DNA of 64,000 bases from PALSA-278 sp963760285 (GCA_963760285.1 CAVXCI010000003.1:496001-560000); one strand, 5' to 3'; shown: positions 46,849-57,012, counted from the first letter of the stretch. The notes: generated from the sequence alone by a model not told the origin. Numbers and translations: made by a program.

Positions 46849-48096
46849 CTAATTGGTCGGCGAACCCGGATAAGTAGCCAGCGACTCCAGGTACGGGCTG
46901 CTGTCCGGAATTTGCTGGCCCTTGGTCAAGCAGCCGTTGCTGTCCGCGTTGGTGGATTCAATATACGAATGCGCGCTGGTAAAAGTCCCTTCGGCAACCA
47001 CCAGGCCACCGCCCGTACCTGCGTTGGTGATCAGGCCGGAGGTGCCGGGGTAGAGCCATTCGGTGCCGAAGCCGGTGAGGCTGTAATCCGGGCAACTGGT
47101 GTTGGTCACGCTCAATCCGGAGATGCCGTTGGTCGTGACGGTCCCGCTGAACGAGCCGACGGTGTAGATGTGCTGGCCGTCGGGGCTGATGCTGAAAGAG
47201 TTGGAGCCGAACGCCGAGCCGCTGAGCGGCCCGGAAAACGTGTTGTCGTTAAGCGTGCAGCCGGAACCAATGGACCAGGCGTCGTACGTGGGGCCGTATC
47301 CGCCGGAGTCGTCGGCGAACACGTTGCCATTGCTGATGTGGATCGCCGTGGGAGTGCTTTCGTAGTATTCAAAGCCGGTGGCCGTGTACTGGCCGGCCAG
47401 GCTGAACGGCGAAACGGTGTAGCTGCCCACCGACCCGTCGTCGTAGGACGCGATCAGGCAATCGCTGGTGGCCGCCATGTTGTCCACGACGCCGCCGTAG
47501 CCGCCGAAGGCCGTCGCGGTTTGGCCGGTTTCGGCGAGCGTGCAGCCGCTGCCGATGGTCCATTGTTCTATGACGCCGGAGGCGGTGTAGCCGGCATAGA
47601 GTGTAGTGCCGTTCACGGCGAGGCTAAGGCCGGCCACGTTGCCGGAATAGCCGGCGGCGGAGATGTAATCGCCAACGGTGACAATATCCCCCGCATGAAT
47701 GTAAGAAAACGAGGTGATGGACGAAGGACCCTCTCCCGCGCCGGTGGCATAGACATTGCCGACAAAGAGGCACTTGCCGTTGGCTCCGGTGTAGATGGCG
47801 TCCGTGGCCATGGTGGCGTAACCGCCGTCCCAGCCCCACCCGCCGGTGGAAAGATGGGTTCCGTGGGAAAGAAAATTGGCGCCATTCATCAAAATGATCG
47901 TGGCGGTGTTGCCGTTGGGGTTGTTGTCATTGGTGGCCGTCACGCTGGTCATGCCGGCCGGCTTCTCCGGATTCACCGCCACGGCACAATCCGGCGGGCA
48001 GGCGGCCCTGGCGCGCGGCGCATAAACGCCAAACACGATGGCAGCCGCGGCGGCCGCCATACCCATCTTCACAATTTTATTCACGAGTGTATTCAC
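46849..48096 (-). CDS. Secreted beta-propeller protein
   Basis: A 415-residue exported protein with a signal peptide ending APRARAACPP. It has repeated blades with QWTIGSGCTLAETG, AWSIGSGCTLNDN, FSISPDGQHIYTVGS and LSLAVNGTTLYAGY. It is low in charge and rich in Gly, Thr, Ser and Tyr. The GTG start at 48096 is preceded by CCAGGATC; internal ATGs at residues 12-14 would truncate the signal peptide. It ends with a strong terminator. It is related to 43958-45163, on the opposite strand 1.7 kb away. Confidence 0.8.
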   Translation of the reverse strand: MNTLVNKIVKMGMAAAAAAIVFGVYAPRARAACPPDCAVAVNPEKPAGMTSVTATNDNNPNGNTATIILMNGANFLSHGTHLSTGGWGWDGGYATMATDAIYTGANGKCLFVGNVYATGAGEGPSSITSFSYIHAGDIVTVGDYISAAGYSGNVAGLSLAVNGTTLYAGYTASGVIEQWTIGSGCTLAETGQTATAFGGYGGVVDNMAATSDCLIASYDDGSVGSYTVSPFSLAGQYTATGFEYYESTPTAIHISNGNVFADDSGGYGPTYDAWSIGSGCTLNDNTFSGPLSGSAFGSNSFSISPDGQHIYTVGSFSGTVTTNGISGLSVTNTSCPDYSLTGFGTEWLYPGTSGLITNAGTGGGLVVAEGTFTSAHSYIESTNADSNGCLTKGQQIPDSSPYLESLATYPGSPTN

Positions 48097-48382
48097 GATC
48101 CTGGGTTCTCCCTTTGGCGCTGGTCTTTAAGTTTTGTTTTTCGAGTATCAACGCTTATACACCAGACCCCCTTCCAAGTGAACTGATTTTTTCCCTTTTG
48201 GCGGTCCGCCGCGCAAAACCAGCATCAGCGCAGCATCTTCCAGTCGGGACCCGCATGGCGGCAACCTCGGCGCCTCTGGAACATCAAATAGCATGGCCAT
48301 CGAGAATCCGGCCCTCTGGAAGGGCAATCCAAAGGCCATGGAATGCGCGTAATATGGTACAGATGAAGAATGGGGTTCCAGC

Positions 48383-49079
48383 ATGAGCAACGAGAAAAAC
48401 GGCAATAACAATCCGCAGGCTGAAAACAACGCCGCGCCAGATTCAGGGCGCGAACCGCGCGCGCCGAAGTTTGAGTTGCAGCCGTCCCGCCGCGACTTTT
48501 TCGGAATGGCCAAGGGCGGCGTGGCCGCAGCCATCGGTGCCGCGATTGTGGCTTCAGGATTTCACTATCACGGGCGCATCGAGGACTCCGCCGACGCCGC
48601 GCCCAAAGGCCCGCCGGGCACGGTCACCATCGTGGAGTTCAGCGACGCCGGCCAGCAAGATCGGCCCCGTGAAGCGCACCAAAGTAGTGAAGACCTGACG
48701 CCGAATGGCGGGCGCAGCTTACGCCGGAGCAGTATGACGTGACCCGCAAAGAGGGCACGGAGCCCGCCTTCCACGGCCAGTACTGACGAACTTTTTGCCG
48801 CGGGCATCTTACCGCTGCGTCTGCTGCGCCAACGCGCTCTATAGCTCCAAAACCAAATTCGACTCCGGCACCGGCTGGCCCAGCTTCTGGCAGCCCATCG
48901 CCAAGGAAAACGTAAGCGAGCGGTCGGACGTACGCTGGGCATGACGCGCACCGAAGTGAGTGCTGCGAATGTGCGAGGCGCACCTCGGCCACGTCTTCGA
49001 CGACGGCCCCGCGCCCACCGGCCTGCGCTACTGCATGAACTCCGCCGCCCTGAAATTCATCGCCGCAAAACAAGTGTAG
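48383..49079 (+). CDS. msrB: Exported methionine-R-sulfoxide reductase, frame-broken
   Basis: The N-terminus carries a twin-arginine-type signal (PSRRDFFGMAKGGVAAAIGAA). The MsrB domain follows in other frames: LTPEQYDVTRKEGTEPAF, YRCVCCANALYSSKTKFDSGTGWPSFW, then CEAHLGHVFDDGPAPTGLRYCMNSAALKFI with the catalytic cysteine in RYCMN. CxxC zinc ligands are visible. Frame changes occur near 48655, 48785, 48915 and 48965. It repairs oxidised methionine in exported proteins. Catalysis uses cysteine, not selenocysteine, despite the tRNA-Sec in this window. Confidence 0.83.
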
Positions 49080-49237
49080 CGGTCGCTACGCGCTCGTCCT
49101 CATCGTCGCGCGCCGGCCCGGAGCTTACATATTTCGCTGTATGGTGTTTAGCGGTACACAAAGCTATGTTGCAGCGAGGGCCGTGGTGTTGTCATACTGC
49201 ACGCGCTCGAGGCCAGAAGCATTCGCAGGGAGGAATA

Positions 49238-49657
49238 ATGCCGCTCGATGATTCCAACGCCGCGCCGCGCGACCACCGCCGCATTCTTGCCACTTGTTGG
49301 ATTATTTATGGAATTATTCGTCTGGCGATTGCAGTCTGGCTGATTGGATTCAGCGGCCGGGCAGCCCTCATGTTCGGAACGCTGGTCGGCCGCGTGGCCG
49401 ATCCCTACACGCTGATGAGCATGTTCCATTTCGCCTATGCGGCGAACATTATTCTTTCCGCTTTGTGCGGGTTGTGCGGGCTGCTCGGCGGTTTCCTGCT
49501 GCCGGCGGGAAAACAAACGGGACGCACGCTGGTCCTCATCGCCGCGTTTCTGGCGCTCTCCAACATTCCCGTGGGAACCACGCTGGGAATTTACACGCTG
49601 GTGATTTTCTTCGCCGCCGCGCCGAATCGTTCGTCCTCCGCCCGCGCGAATCCGTGA
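49238..49657 (+). CDS. Small four-helix membrane protein
   Basis: A 139-residue protein with hydrophobic helices at about 18-37, 63-85, 95-112 and 112-130, with no recognisable family. GGGAGGAATA directly before ATG 49238 is a strong ribosome site and decides against the longer frame from 48941, which overlaps msrB. Confidence 0.72.
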   Translation: MPLDDSNAAPRDHRRILATCWIIYGIIRLAIAVWLIGFSGRAALMFGTLVGRVADPYTLMSMFHFAYAANIILSALCGLCGLLGGFLLPAGKQTGRTLVLIAAFLALSNIPVGTTLGIYTLVIFFAAAPNRSSSARANP

Positions 49658-49723
49658 CCACCCCCGCGCCGCACGCGCACCCGAAAGTAGCGGCACCTCA
49701 CGTTGCGGCGAACAAATCTTCCG

Positions 49724-51237
49724 CTAGCGGATGCCCACCTGGCCGCGCACGGACGCGATCAATTTCGCGGAATCGTAGCCCACGCCGGCTTTGAACACCG
49801 TCTCCACGTTTTCGATGTCCGCAATATTTTTTGACGGGTCGCCTTTAATCAAAACAATATCCGCCTGTTTGCCCGCCGCGAGCGTGCCGATGCGCTCCTG
49901 CTGTCCGAGATACGCCGCACCGTTGGCGGTGGCAATCTGAATCGCCTGGATAGGCGTGAACCCCGCTTCCACCAGCAGTTCAATCTCGCGCTGATCCGCG
50001 AACCCCGGAAGCGCTCCGCCATTTCCGGTGGGATCGGGACCGGCGAGAAGCAGCCCGCCCGCTTTCACGAAGGCCACTTCGAAATCCATCTCTTTGCGAA
50101 ACAGCGGAACCATTGGCGAATCCATGGCGACGCGGGCGCGCGATATGAGGTAGCTCCGCTCCGCTTCCGGCGACATGGCGTCCAGCGTGCGCTGCTGCAA
50201 TTTCGGCCGCCCCGGCAGAGAGGGCTCCAAGCACCGCCAGCGTGGACGTGACCGCCACGTGGTGCGCAACCAGATTCTGGATCAACTGCTGCACCTGCGG
50301 CCCGTTCACATCAATACTGGCCCAGCTACTCCCGCCCCGCGTGCACACGTCCGGCTTCTTGTCAGCCACAAACTCCGTGTCCGTAAACACCGGCCCATGC
50401 TCGAAATCGTCAATGCCCATGGCGATGGCTTCCGGCCAAGTGACGGAGCAAAGGTGCCCAGTCAGCTTGGAACTGGTGCGCGTGGGCCTGCTGGATGGCC
50501 GCGGCCAGTTCGTCGCGCGTGATGTTCATGTACGCCTTGAACGACGTCATGCCTTCCGCGGCCCAGTAATCCACCAGACGTCTGGCGTCGTCCGGGCCGG
50601 TGAGTTCGTGCATCTGCGCGAAGGGCGTCGGCGCGCCTTCCAGGTACGGCGCGGTGAGGTCCATGCTGGGGCCGGGCATCTGGTTGGAATCAATGCGCTG
50701 CTTGATTTTGATGTCGGTATAAGGTTCCAGACTGCCGGTGGTGCGCATGGTGGTGACGCCCGCGGCGAGATAAAGCCGCGGCCCGGTGTACGGCACCTCC
50801 ACGATGACCAGCCCCGGCTGCTCAATTCCCGCGGGCCCCACCTGGTCGGCGTACGAATCCGTATAGTAAAGATGGTTGTGCATTCCCACGATGCCGGGAA
50901 TCACCGTGTAGCCGGTGCGGTCCAGCACCTGCGCGCCCGCCGGCGTTTGCACCGACGCCGCCGGACCGATGGCCTGAATCTTGCCGTTGGCGATGACCAC
51001 GCTCTGGTCGTCCTTCGCCGCCGCGCCCGTTCCGTCCACCACGCGGACGTGCGCCAGCACGAACACTGGAGCGTTCACGCTCACGAACGGCGTCACTTCG
51101 CTGGCGTTTTGCGCGCGCGCCGCGGTGGCGGCGATGAACATCGCCGCAAACATTCCCGCGGCAGCAACGCACGCGGCCACACGCGCGGAAGACACGCCCG
51201 CGAAAATCACGCGCACAGAGTCGGTCCATCGCCGCAT
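49724..51237 (-). CDS. Secreted amidohydrolase, frame-broken
   Basis: An exported metal-dependent hydrolase of about 500 residues. After a signal peptide (VAAAGMFAAMFIAATAARAQ) come the composite beta domain (VRVVDGTGAAAKDDQSVVI), the metal motif VIPGIVGMHNHLYYT and LYLAAGVTTMRTTGS. The C-terminus has LLLAGPDPTGNGG (fourth ligand Asp), ALPGFADQREIELLVEAG and LAAGKQADIVLIKGDP. Frame changes lie near 50420 and 50240. It resembles imidazolonepropionase-like amidohydrolases; the first-metal motif reads HNH. ATG 51237 (MRRWTDSVR) precedes the signal peptide, but the upstream 24-bp repeat keeps the frame open. Confidence 0.82.
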
Positions 51238-51325
51238 TTCTTCGTCTCGAACTCGCCGCATCACGCTACCTCGAATTGGGCGCATCTCTTCACCTCGCAT
51301 TCGCCGCATCATGCCACCTCGCAAT
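51230..51325 (-). repeat. Four 24-bp tandem units, three with GAGG-type RBS plus start, one weaker
   Basis: Units at 51302-51325, 51278-51301, 51254-51277 and 51230-51253. Read on the minus strand each has a GAGG-type sequence (GAGGTGGC, GAGGTGAAGAG, GAGGTAGC, GAGACGAAGAA) and then ATG or GTGATG plus CG. As 24 is divisible by three, all starts are in frame with the amidohydrolase, and the repeat would encode an 8-residue MRGEEMRP-like motif. Confidence 0.8.
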
Positions 51326-51549
51326 TTGTCTGGATTGCGCCCGCAATTCTACAACGGAAGTTTCATTCGCAGCGTGTCGTTGAGGAATTCAGGATTGCAA
51401 GCGCGATCATGCAATCCACTGAACTAGCGTCCGCGCAGTGATTGCCGGACATTGCATGCTTCGGCGGAAACCCGCAGAATTCGTTTGTACTTGCGTACGA
51501 CGAATTTCCGCAGGATAATTGCAGCCTGTAGTGCAGCAACTTACGTTAG

Positions 51550-52539
51550 GAGTTTCCGCTCTTCGAAATCACCGGCACCTTCGCTGACAGTACTAAAACC
51601 CACGCAAGACACAATTCACCACTGCGCCATTATATTCTTGCGCGCTTTGCGCCCAACGCGCCTTTAGCCTGGGTCCCAAGACTTCGCGCGCATTACGCGA
51701 AAGACGAGGTCAAGTATCGGGATATTGTCCGCGATGGCGTTCCACTTATTAGTGACGCTGACCTACTACAGGCAGTCGAGAGAGGAGTTGATCAAGCAAC
51801 AATTTTTGTGCTCGACACCGAGGCATATGCTTTTGGAGTGATGCATCGTCTTGAGGAACGAGGCGCAGAGTATGATGTCGACTACGACTTTACGGAATTG
51901 CTTGAACTGTCCAAATTGGCAATTATCAGTGATGCGCCACCGTTTCGACTCCCCTCTGATATTTTGAACTTTCCACCCACGTCTGGCCCTTCCGTCCCGT
52001 TTGGTGTTCCTTCGTACGACAACACGGCCTATGGTACTCGTGCGGCCATGCGGAACAGATTGAACCTCGCTCTCTTCGGAGAGCAACCGCACTCTGCGCA
52101 ATCCTGTCTGGACTCTCTGGGAGGGAAGTTTTCCGACGCGGCCACGTTTGCTGTTCGGGCGAATTCGGTTATCGACATGTGCGAAGCACAGCCTGAAGGC
52201 GCCCTACCTGAATACCCTCCCATAAGGCAGTTTTTCTTCCACCGCATGTTGGCAACACCCCGTACTTTCGACGCTGAACATCCGAAAAGCGTTGCCGTGT
52301 TGAACGGGATCCTCGACCAGATGGTCTCGACCGGCCTCCTTTATAATTTTCGCTGTTTTGACGCTGGCCGTGGTGTTGTTAAAGAGCAGGATTCACGACG
52401 GGCGGACGCCCTGCAGGCTGCCGATATCGCCGCAGGGGTTGCCCGGGACGTTATCGAGCGTCAAGGAATGCGCGCCCTGGCTGGTCGGTTTAGGAGAGTC
52501 GTGGTCAACGGTATGGAGATTGCTGATTGGCTAAGCTAG
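51550..52539 (+). CDS. Hypothetical protein lacking a canonical start
   Basis: The frame is open from after TAG 51547-51549 to TAG 52537-52539 (about 330 codons). It reads convincingly from FPLFEITGTF on, but the first ATG/GTG/TTG is GTG 51808, inside apparent protein. TTAGGAG sits just at the frame opening, so the true start may be lost to mutation or a base error. The C-terminus (DSRRADALQAADIAAGVARDVIERQG) resembles the Q.AD..AG end of DUF3800-type proteins, tentatively. The DNA looks less GC-rich than its surroundings. It is followed 38 bases later by the next gene, same strand. Confidence 0.6.
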   Translation, partial: EFPLFEITGTFADSTKTHARHNSPLRHYILARFAPNAPLAWVPRLRAHYAKDEVKYRDIVRDGVPLISDADLLQAVERGVDQATIFVLDTEAYAFGVMHRLEERGAEYDVDYDFTELLELSKLAIISDAPPFRLPSDILNFPPTSGPSVPFGVPSYDNTAYGTRAAMRNRLNLALFGEQPHSAQSCLDSLGGKFSDAATFAVRANSVIDMCEAQPEGALPEYPPIRQFFFHRMLATPRTFDAEHPKSVAVLNGILDQMVSTGLLYNFRCFDAGRGVVKEQDSRRADALQAADIAAGVARDVIERQGMRALAGRFRRVVVNGMEIADWLS

Positions 52540-52577
52540 GCAGTCACGACGCTCCCACCGCTTGAGATAGGGACCAG

Positions 52578-53216
52578 ATGGCCAAGACATACGTCCGCTG
52601 CGTCAATCTGCAGAGGTGGTTTCCGCCGAATAATCCGCTCGCAGTACAGATAGCCCGACTCTGTATTCTCCGTGAGGACTTGATGCTCGAGATGCGGGGC
52701 ATGCATGCAGATTCGATAAATTCCCTCGACCAACATTCCGAGGCCTGGAGAAGGCTCTATTTCTTTCGAAGCGCCGTCAGAACCCTGTGGGAGATAAAGG
52801 GGGCGAACACCAAGATTCGCATGGATCCGGAATTCAAGAACATGCTCGCATCGCAACCACTGAGTGAGCAGACAATGCTGCGGGAGATCACCAAAAAGCT
52901 TGACGAGAGCGCTCCCATACTTCGGAAAATTCGAGATCGCCTTGGGGGCCACGTTCTGGAAGGCGGCCTACGAGATGCGCTCGATAACATGTCGAGGGAG
53001 CGACTCGCCTTGTTTGAGGTCGGAGCCAAAATTGGCACCACCCACTTCAAGATGGCAGGCGAACTGGTTGCCGAGGTGCTTGGTGCCGGTGCTCCGCAGG
53101 ATGACTGCGCGGCCATGATTGAGCACGACATGCTGGCGATAGCTGAACTGTTGCCGATCATTGATCGCATGGAGCGAATCATCTTCATTTACGCGGTGGC
53201 GCGTGGTCTCGTCTAA
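52578..53216 (+). CDS. Helical hypothetical protein, module partner
   Basis: A 212-residue, mostly helical cytosolic protein with no family recognised. Visible: YVRCVNLQRWFPPNNPLAVQIARLCILREDL near the N-terminus, RSAVRTLWEIKGANTK, then a helix-rich end (DDCAAMIEHDMLAIAELLPIIDRMERII). No ribosome site beyond GGGA before ATG 52578. It probably forms an operon with the upstream gene. An IS21-like end element starts 42 bases after its stop, which hints at an accessory origin. Confidence 0.65.
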   Translation: MAKTYVRCVNLQRWFPPNNPLAVQIARLCILREDLMLEMRGMHADSINSLDQHSEAWRRLYFFRSAVRTLWEIKGANTKIRMDPEFKNMLASQPLSEQTMLREITKKLDESAPILRKIRDRLGGHVLEGGLRDALDNMSRERLALFEVGAKIGTTHFKMAGELVAEVLGAGAPQDDCAAMIEHDMLAIAELLPIIDRMERIIFIYAVARGLV

Positions 53217-53258
53217 CGCGCGCGGCGCCTACATCTGAATGTGAGGTGGAATGTCAGG

Positions 53259-53360
53259 CGCAAAATAGCAATTTCTAATCGCTACACATTTTACAGTCGC
53301 AAAACTGCAACTCTCAGGTAATCAATAACATACACTTTTCTAATAGGGACACTTTTGAGA
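53259..53360. repeat. Solo IS21-like end element, copy III (shorter)
   Basis: GCGCAAAATAGC, then TTCTAATCGCTACAC at 53273 and TTCTAATAGGGACAC at 53338, again 65 bases apart. It mixes the two motif variants seen in copies I and II and lacks their outer part. Confidence 0.65.
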
Positions 53361-53435
53361 CATGCTACATAACGCGCTTCGGACGCAAAATTCCCCCGCT
53401 CCCGTGCGGAATGGAATCGACGACGGCGGAAAACG

Positions 53436-55459
53436 CTACGCGTGCGACAGCGCGGCGTGGGAAACGGGAAGCTGGATGGTGACGGTGGCGCCGTAGGGCT
53501 GGCGGTTGGAGAGGGTGATATCGCCGGCGCATTCCTGGACGATGCCATAGCAGATGGAAAGCCCCAGGCCGGTTCCCTTCCCGACGGGCTTAGTGGTGTA
53601 GAACGGGTCCATGGCGCGGTTGATGTCCGCGAAGCCAGGACCGGAATCCTCGACGCGAATTTCCACGCGGTCTCCGTGACATTCGGCGTGGATGCGGATC
53701 ACTTTTTCCTTGCTGTCCTCGATGGCGTCCACGGAATTATTCAGAAGATTCAGGAGCACCTGCTTCAATTCGTCCTCGCCGATCGCCAGGCTGGGAAAGT
53801 CCGGCTGGATATCCGTGAAAACCTGGATGCCGCGAGTGCGCAGGTGGTATTCGCGCAGCAGGATGGCGTCGCGCACAGCCACTTCAAAATTGGTGGACTG
53901 CTCCTCGGGATTGCGTTGCCGCGCGAAGCGCAGCAGGCCTTCCACGATGCGCTTCATGCGCCGCGCTTCCTGCCCCAGTTTGGTGAGGCGCGAGACAGTT
54001 TTTTCCTCGCGGGCCTCCTCGGCGAGCAAATCGCCGTAGCCAATTACCGCCGCCAGAGGATTGTTGAGTTCATGGGCCACGCCGGCCACCAGTTGCCCCA
54101 GCGCGGCGAGTTTCTCGGAGCGCACCAGCTGGCGGTGAAGCCGCGTGTTTTCCAGCGTCACCGCCAAATCCGCCGCCAGCATTTCAATTTTCACAATTTG
54201 ATCGTGATTGGCGGCAAATACTTCCTCCGGAGCGCACAGCCAGATCCAGCCAATGGGACGCCCGCGGCCGGGAATCAGCGGGACGATAACTTCCGCCATG
54301 GGCGTGGTTCCGGTGGCGTCCGGATGAACCAGAAAAAAAGTGGCGCGCGCGGGAAGCAGGCCGGTGCGGCCCACGCGGAAGGAGTTCTCCGCCAGCGGCT
54401 CGCGCTCCCTGCACAATTCCTCGATCTTCGCCGGCGGCCATTTTTCCACGTGCGCGCCGATGGCCACGGCTTCCGCGGGGGTCAGGCCGCCCCATCCAGC
54501 GAGGGTCAACTGGCCGTCTTTGTTGGCCAGCAAAATCCCGGCGATGCGGAAACTGGAGGTGGTGGTGATGGCGCTGGCCATGTCGCCGCACAGCGCCGCG
54601 GGATCCGGGCCGCCAGCAAGCCGGAAGTGACCCGCGAAAATTGCTCCAGCATGGCGTTCTCGGCGTGCTCGCGCGCGCTGCTCTGCTCCACCAGGCCGGC
54701 CTTCTCTTCCAGCAGCGAAAGAATCATCCCGAAGGCCACGAAGAATTTGGGGACGTTCCATATCTCGGAATTCAACGGCAAGTGCGGCAGGTAGCGGTCC
54801 ACGATCAAGCCCGCGGGAAACACCGCTCCCCAGCAGAGAAATCCGCCCACCACGGTGAAAGTGCCGGTGGAAAGGCGCGTGGCGCGGCGCCAGTAGTAAA
54901 CGCCGGCCAGCCCGTAGCCCAGCGTGAGGATGCAGGTGACGGCGGGATCCGAATCCCCATGGAGCTGCGCCCACACGGACCATTCGCCAGCCACGATAAT
55001 CACCAGCGAAACGCACATGTGAAACAGCGTCAGCCTTCTATACGCGAACAAAGGGTAGACCACATACGCCGCCACGGGCACGGCCAACGCCAGCGCCAGC
55101 GCCCAGTTGGCATGCCAGCCAAACGTGGAGCCCACGGCGTGAAAAGTGATGGGAATCACCAGCGCCCAGAGCAGGCGTCGCCGCCAGACGCGGTCCTCCA
55201 CGGTGGCCTGCATGGAAACCGCGAAAATCACGCCGCCGATTTCCAGCGCGGCCAGGTCAATGGATTCGTAGACATTTTCGATTACGCCGCCGCCGCGGCC
55301 TTCAAAACCCTGAATCAGGAAGTGCAGAAATACCAGCGCCCAGGCAAATACCCACAGGCGCATTCGCGGCGAAGGCGAATAGCGGCGCAGGGACAGGAAG
55401 GTCCCCGCGAGGATTCCGAGGACAAGAATAGACGGAAGCTTATCGAGTAAGCCGGACAC
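53436..55459 (-). CDS. Membrane sensor histidine kinase, one frame break
   Basis: About 675 residues when bridged. The N-terminal half has around seven hydrophobic helices (residues 8-240), then a linker coiled coil (LLEEKAGLVEQSSAREHAEN), a GAF-like domain (IAGILLANKDGQLTLAGWGGL) and a HisKA/HATPase core. Phospho-acceptor histidine is in GVAHELNNPLAAV; N, G1 and G2 boxes are in VLLNLLNNSVDAI, VEDSGPGF and GTGLGLSICYGI. The frame changes near 54595-54605, where one base is missing in LLAGGPDPAALCG. No response regulator is adjacent (orphan). Confidence 0.88.
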
Positions 55460-55611
55460 CCCAATCCCCCCAACTCGGCTGAGACTATCAGGCGGAGGAA
55501 GAAGGCGGCAAGAGTACGGGCCGCGTCCTTATCCAAGTAGTAACGGCTTGGGGAAAAAACCGACTGCATTCCTTGAAAGCCGCGATTGCCGGAGCGGTGC
55601 CGCTTCGCAGG

Positions 55612-57012
55612 CTACCGGCTGACTTCAAAGACGGTGCCGAAGCCGTGCGCTACGCCGTGATCGCCGGAGGTAGAACCGTATACGATTCCGCCGCCACCCT
55701 TCACCAGCCCACTCGACGGAAACGCACCGTCCGACGCACCCTGGAATGAATAGAGAACCTTCTCCGCTCCGGACTGCGTGACGCGGTAAATGGTGCCACA
55801 GCCAATCAACTGGCCGGAACTGGAGCAATCCCCTTTGCCGCCCTGGACGGTCACACCGTAGAGGTTGCCACTCGCATCCCTAAGGAGAGTTCCGCCGGGA
55901 ATGGCGCCGTCCGATGCACCGCTTGGGGCGATTCCGTTGAATGAATACAGGAGATCAAATGTCAGTCCGCTCAGCTTGAAGACGATGCCGCATCCCCGCC
56001 CAAGGCATCCGTTGTCATTGCCGCCTGATGGAGTAGTCCCATAGAAATCGCCCTGCGCATCCATCGTAAGACCCGAATTGGGATAGCCCTCCGAGAAACT
56101 ATAAAGCAGTGATTCCTGCCCGGCAGGAGTCAGCTTGAAAACGACACCATCGCCTTCGCCTTGGTTGTAGTCGGCATAGCCGCCTTCCGACGTCGTCCCG
56201 TAGAGATTACCCTGCGAATCCCGGATAAGACCGGCTTCGGGAAGTGCCCCGTCGGAACAGAAAAAGCCCTCGTTATTCTGCGAACAGAAGTTGTAGAGCA
56301 CGGTTTCGTTTCCGGCAGTGTCCACCTTGAACACCACGCCGCTCTGCCACATGCCCGTGCCGCCGAACATGGTGGTCCCATAGAAATTGCCCTTGCCGTC
56401 GGCGACCAGTCCAGCGAGCGGAACTTCCCCGTCATCACCGCCAGTGAAAGCATGCAGCACAGTTTCTGTCCAGGGCATGCCCTGCACCTGCGCAGGCGAA
56501 AGTTCAAAGACCACTCCGCAGCCTTTATCACCGTAGTAGCAATTGTCGGATTGCGTTCCTCCTTGCTCCGTCGTTCCGTAGAGATTGCCCTTGGCGCCCA
56601 GGATCAAGCCGCCGTTGGGAACAGCTCCATCGGCACCGCCGCTGAAAGTGTAGAGGACAGTCTGCTGGCCGGTGTTCGCATCCAGTTTGAAGACCACTCC
56701 GTAGCCATTCCAATCCTGACCAGCGCCGCCAACGGCGGTGGTGCCATAAATGTTTCCCGGCGAATCTATGGTGAGTCCGCCGGATGGGAAGGAGCCATCC
56801 GCGCCACCGGTAAAGGTGTAGAGCGTCTTGAAATGCACTGGGGCCGGCGCGGTGTTCCTCGCGGCGGATGAAGCCGCGGCGCTGCCCGCGCGGGGCGCGG
56901 CGAGGGAGTGCGCGGCGAAGGCCGCAACGAAAATAATTGCCGCGAGCGCCACTCCGGCGGTTGCCACTCGAATGGAAATCCGGGAAACGTGACGTTGCAC
57001 TGAATTCAGCAT
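55612..57012 (-). CDS. GloVer tandem-repeat secreted protein
   Basis: A 466-residue exported protein. After the signal segment (VALAAIIFVAAFAAHSLAAP) about nine repeats of the GloVer/TIGR03803 type follow, with VLYTFSGGADGAVPNGGLI, GNLYGTT and GVVFKL cores, the class of choice-of-anchor beta-strand repeats common in Acidobacteriota. No anchor motif or catalytic domain is evident. GGAGG five bases before ATG 57012 sets the start. Function unknown. Confidence 0.87.
   Translation of the reverse strand: MLNSVQRHVSRISIRVATAGVALAAIIFVAAFAAHSLAAPRAGSAAASSAARNTAPAPVHFKTLYTFTGGADGSFPSGGLTIDSPGNIYGTTAVGGAGQDWNGYGVVFKLDANTGQQTVLYTFSGGADGAVPNGGLILGAKGNLYGTTEQGGTQSDNCYYGDKGCGVVFELSPAQVQGMPWTETVLHAFTGGDDGEVPLAGLVADGKGNFYGTTMFGGTGMWQSGVVFKVDTAGNETVLYNFCSQNNEGFFCSDGALPEAGLIRDSQGNLYGTTSEGGYADYNQGEGDGVVFKLTPAGQESLLYSFSEGYPNSGLTMDAQGDFYGTTPSGGNDNGCLGRGCGIVFKLSGLTFDLLYSFNGIAPSGASDGAIPGGTLLRDASGNLYGVTVQGGKGDCSSSGQLIGCGTIYRVTQSGAEKVLYSFQGASDGAFPSSGLVKGGGGIVYGSTSGDHGVAHGFGTVFEVSR

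Noticed and set aside
46912..48186. 424-codon + strand frame opposite the propeller at 46849
   Set aside because: Gly/Ala/Arg-rich shadow; the minus strand has signal peptide, blades and terminator.
48941..49079. Possible selenocysteine in MsrB
   Set aside because: The catalytic position reads TGC (Cys) in RYCMN; the frame problems are single-base shifts, not an in-frame UGA.
51452..51667. 71-codon + strand frame before the low-GC module
   Set aside because: Overlaps the better frame at 51550 and reads basic low-complexity; more likely the wrong frame of the same disrupted 5' region.
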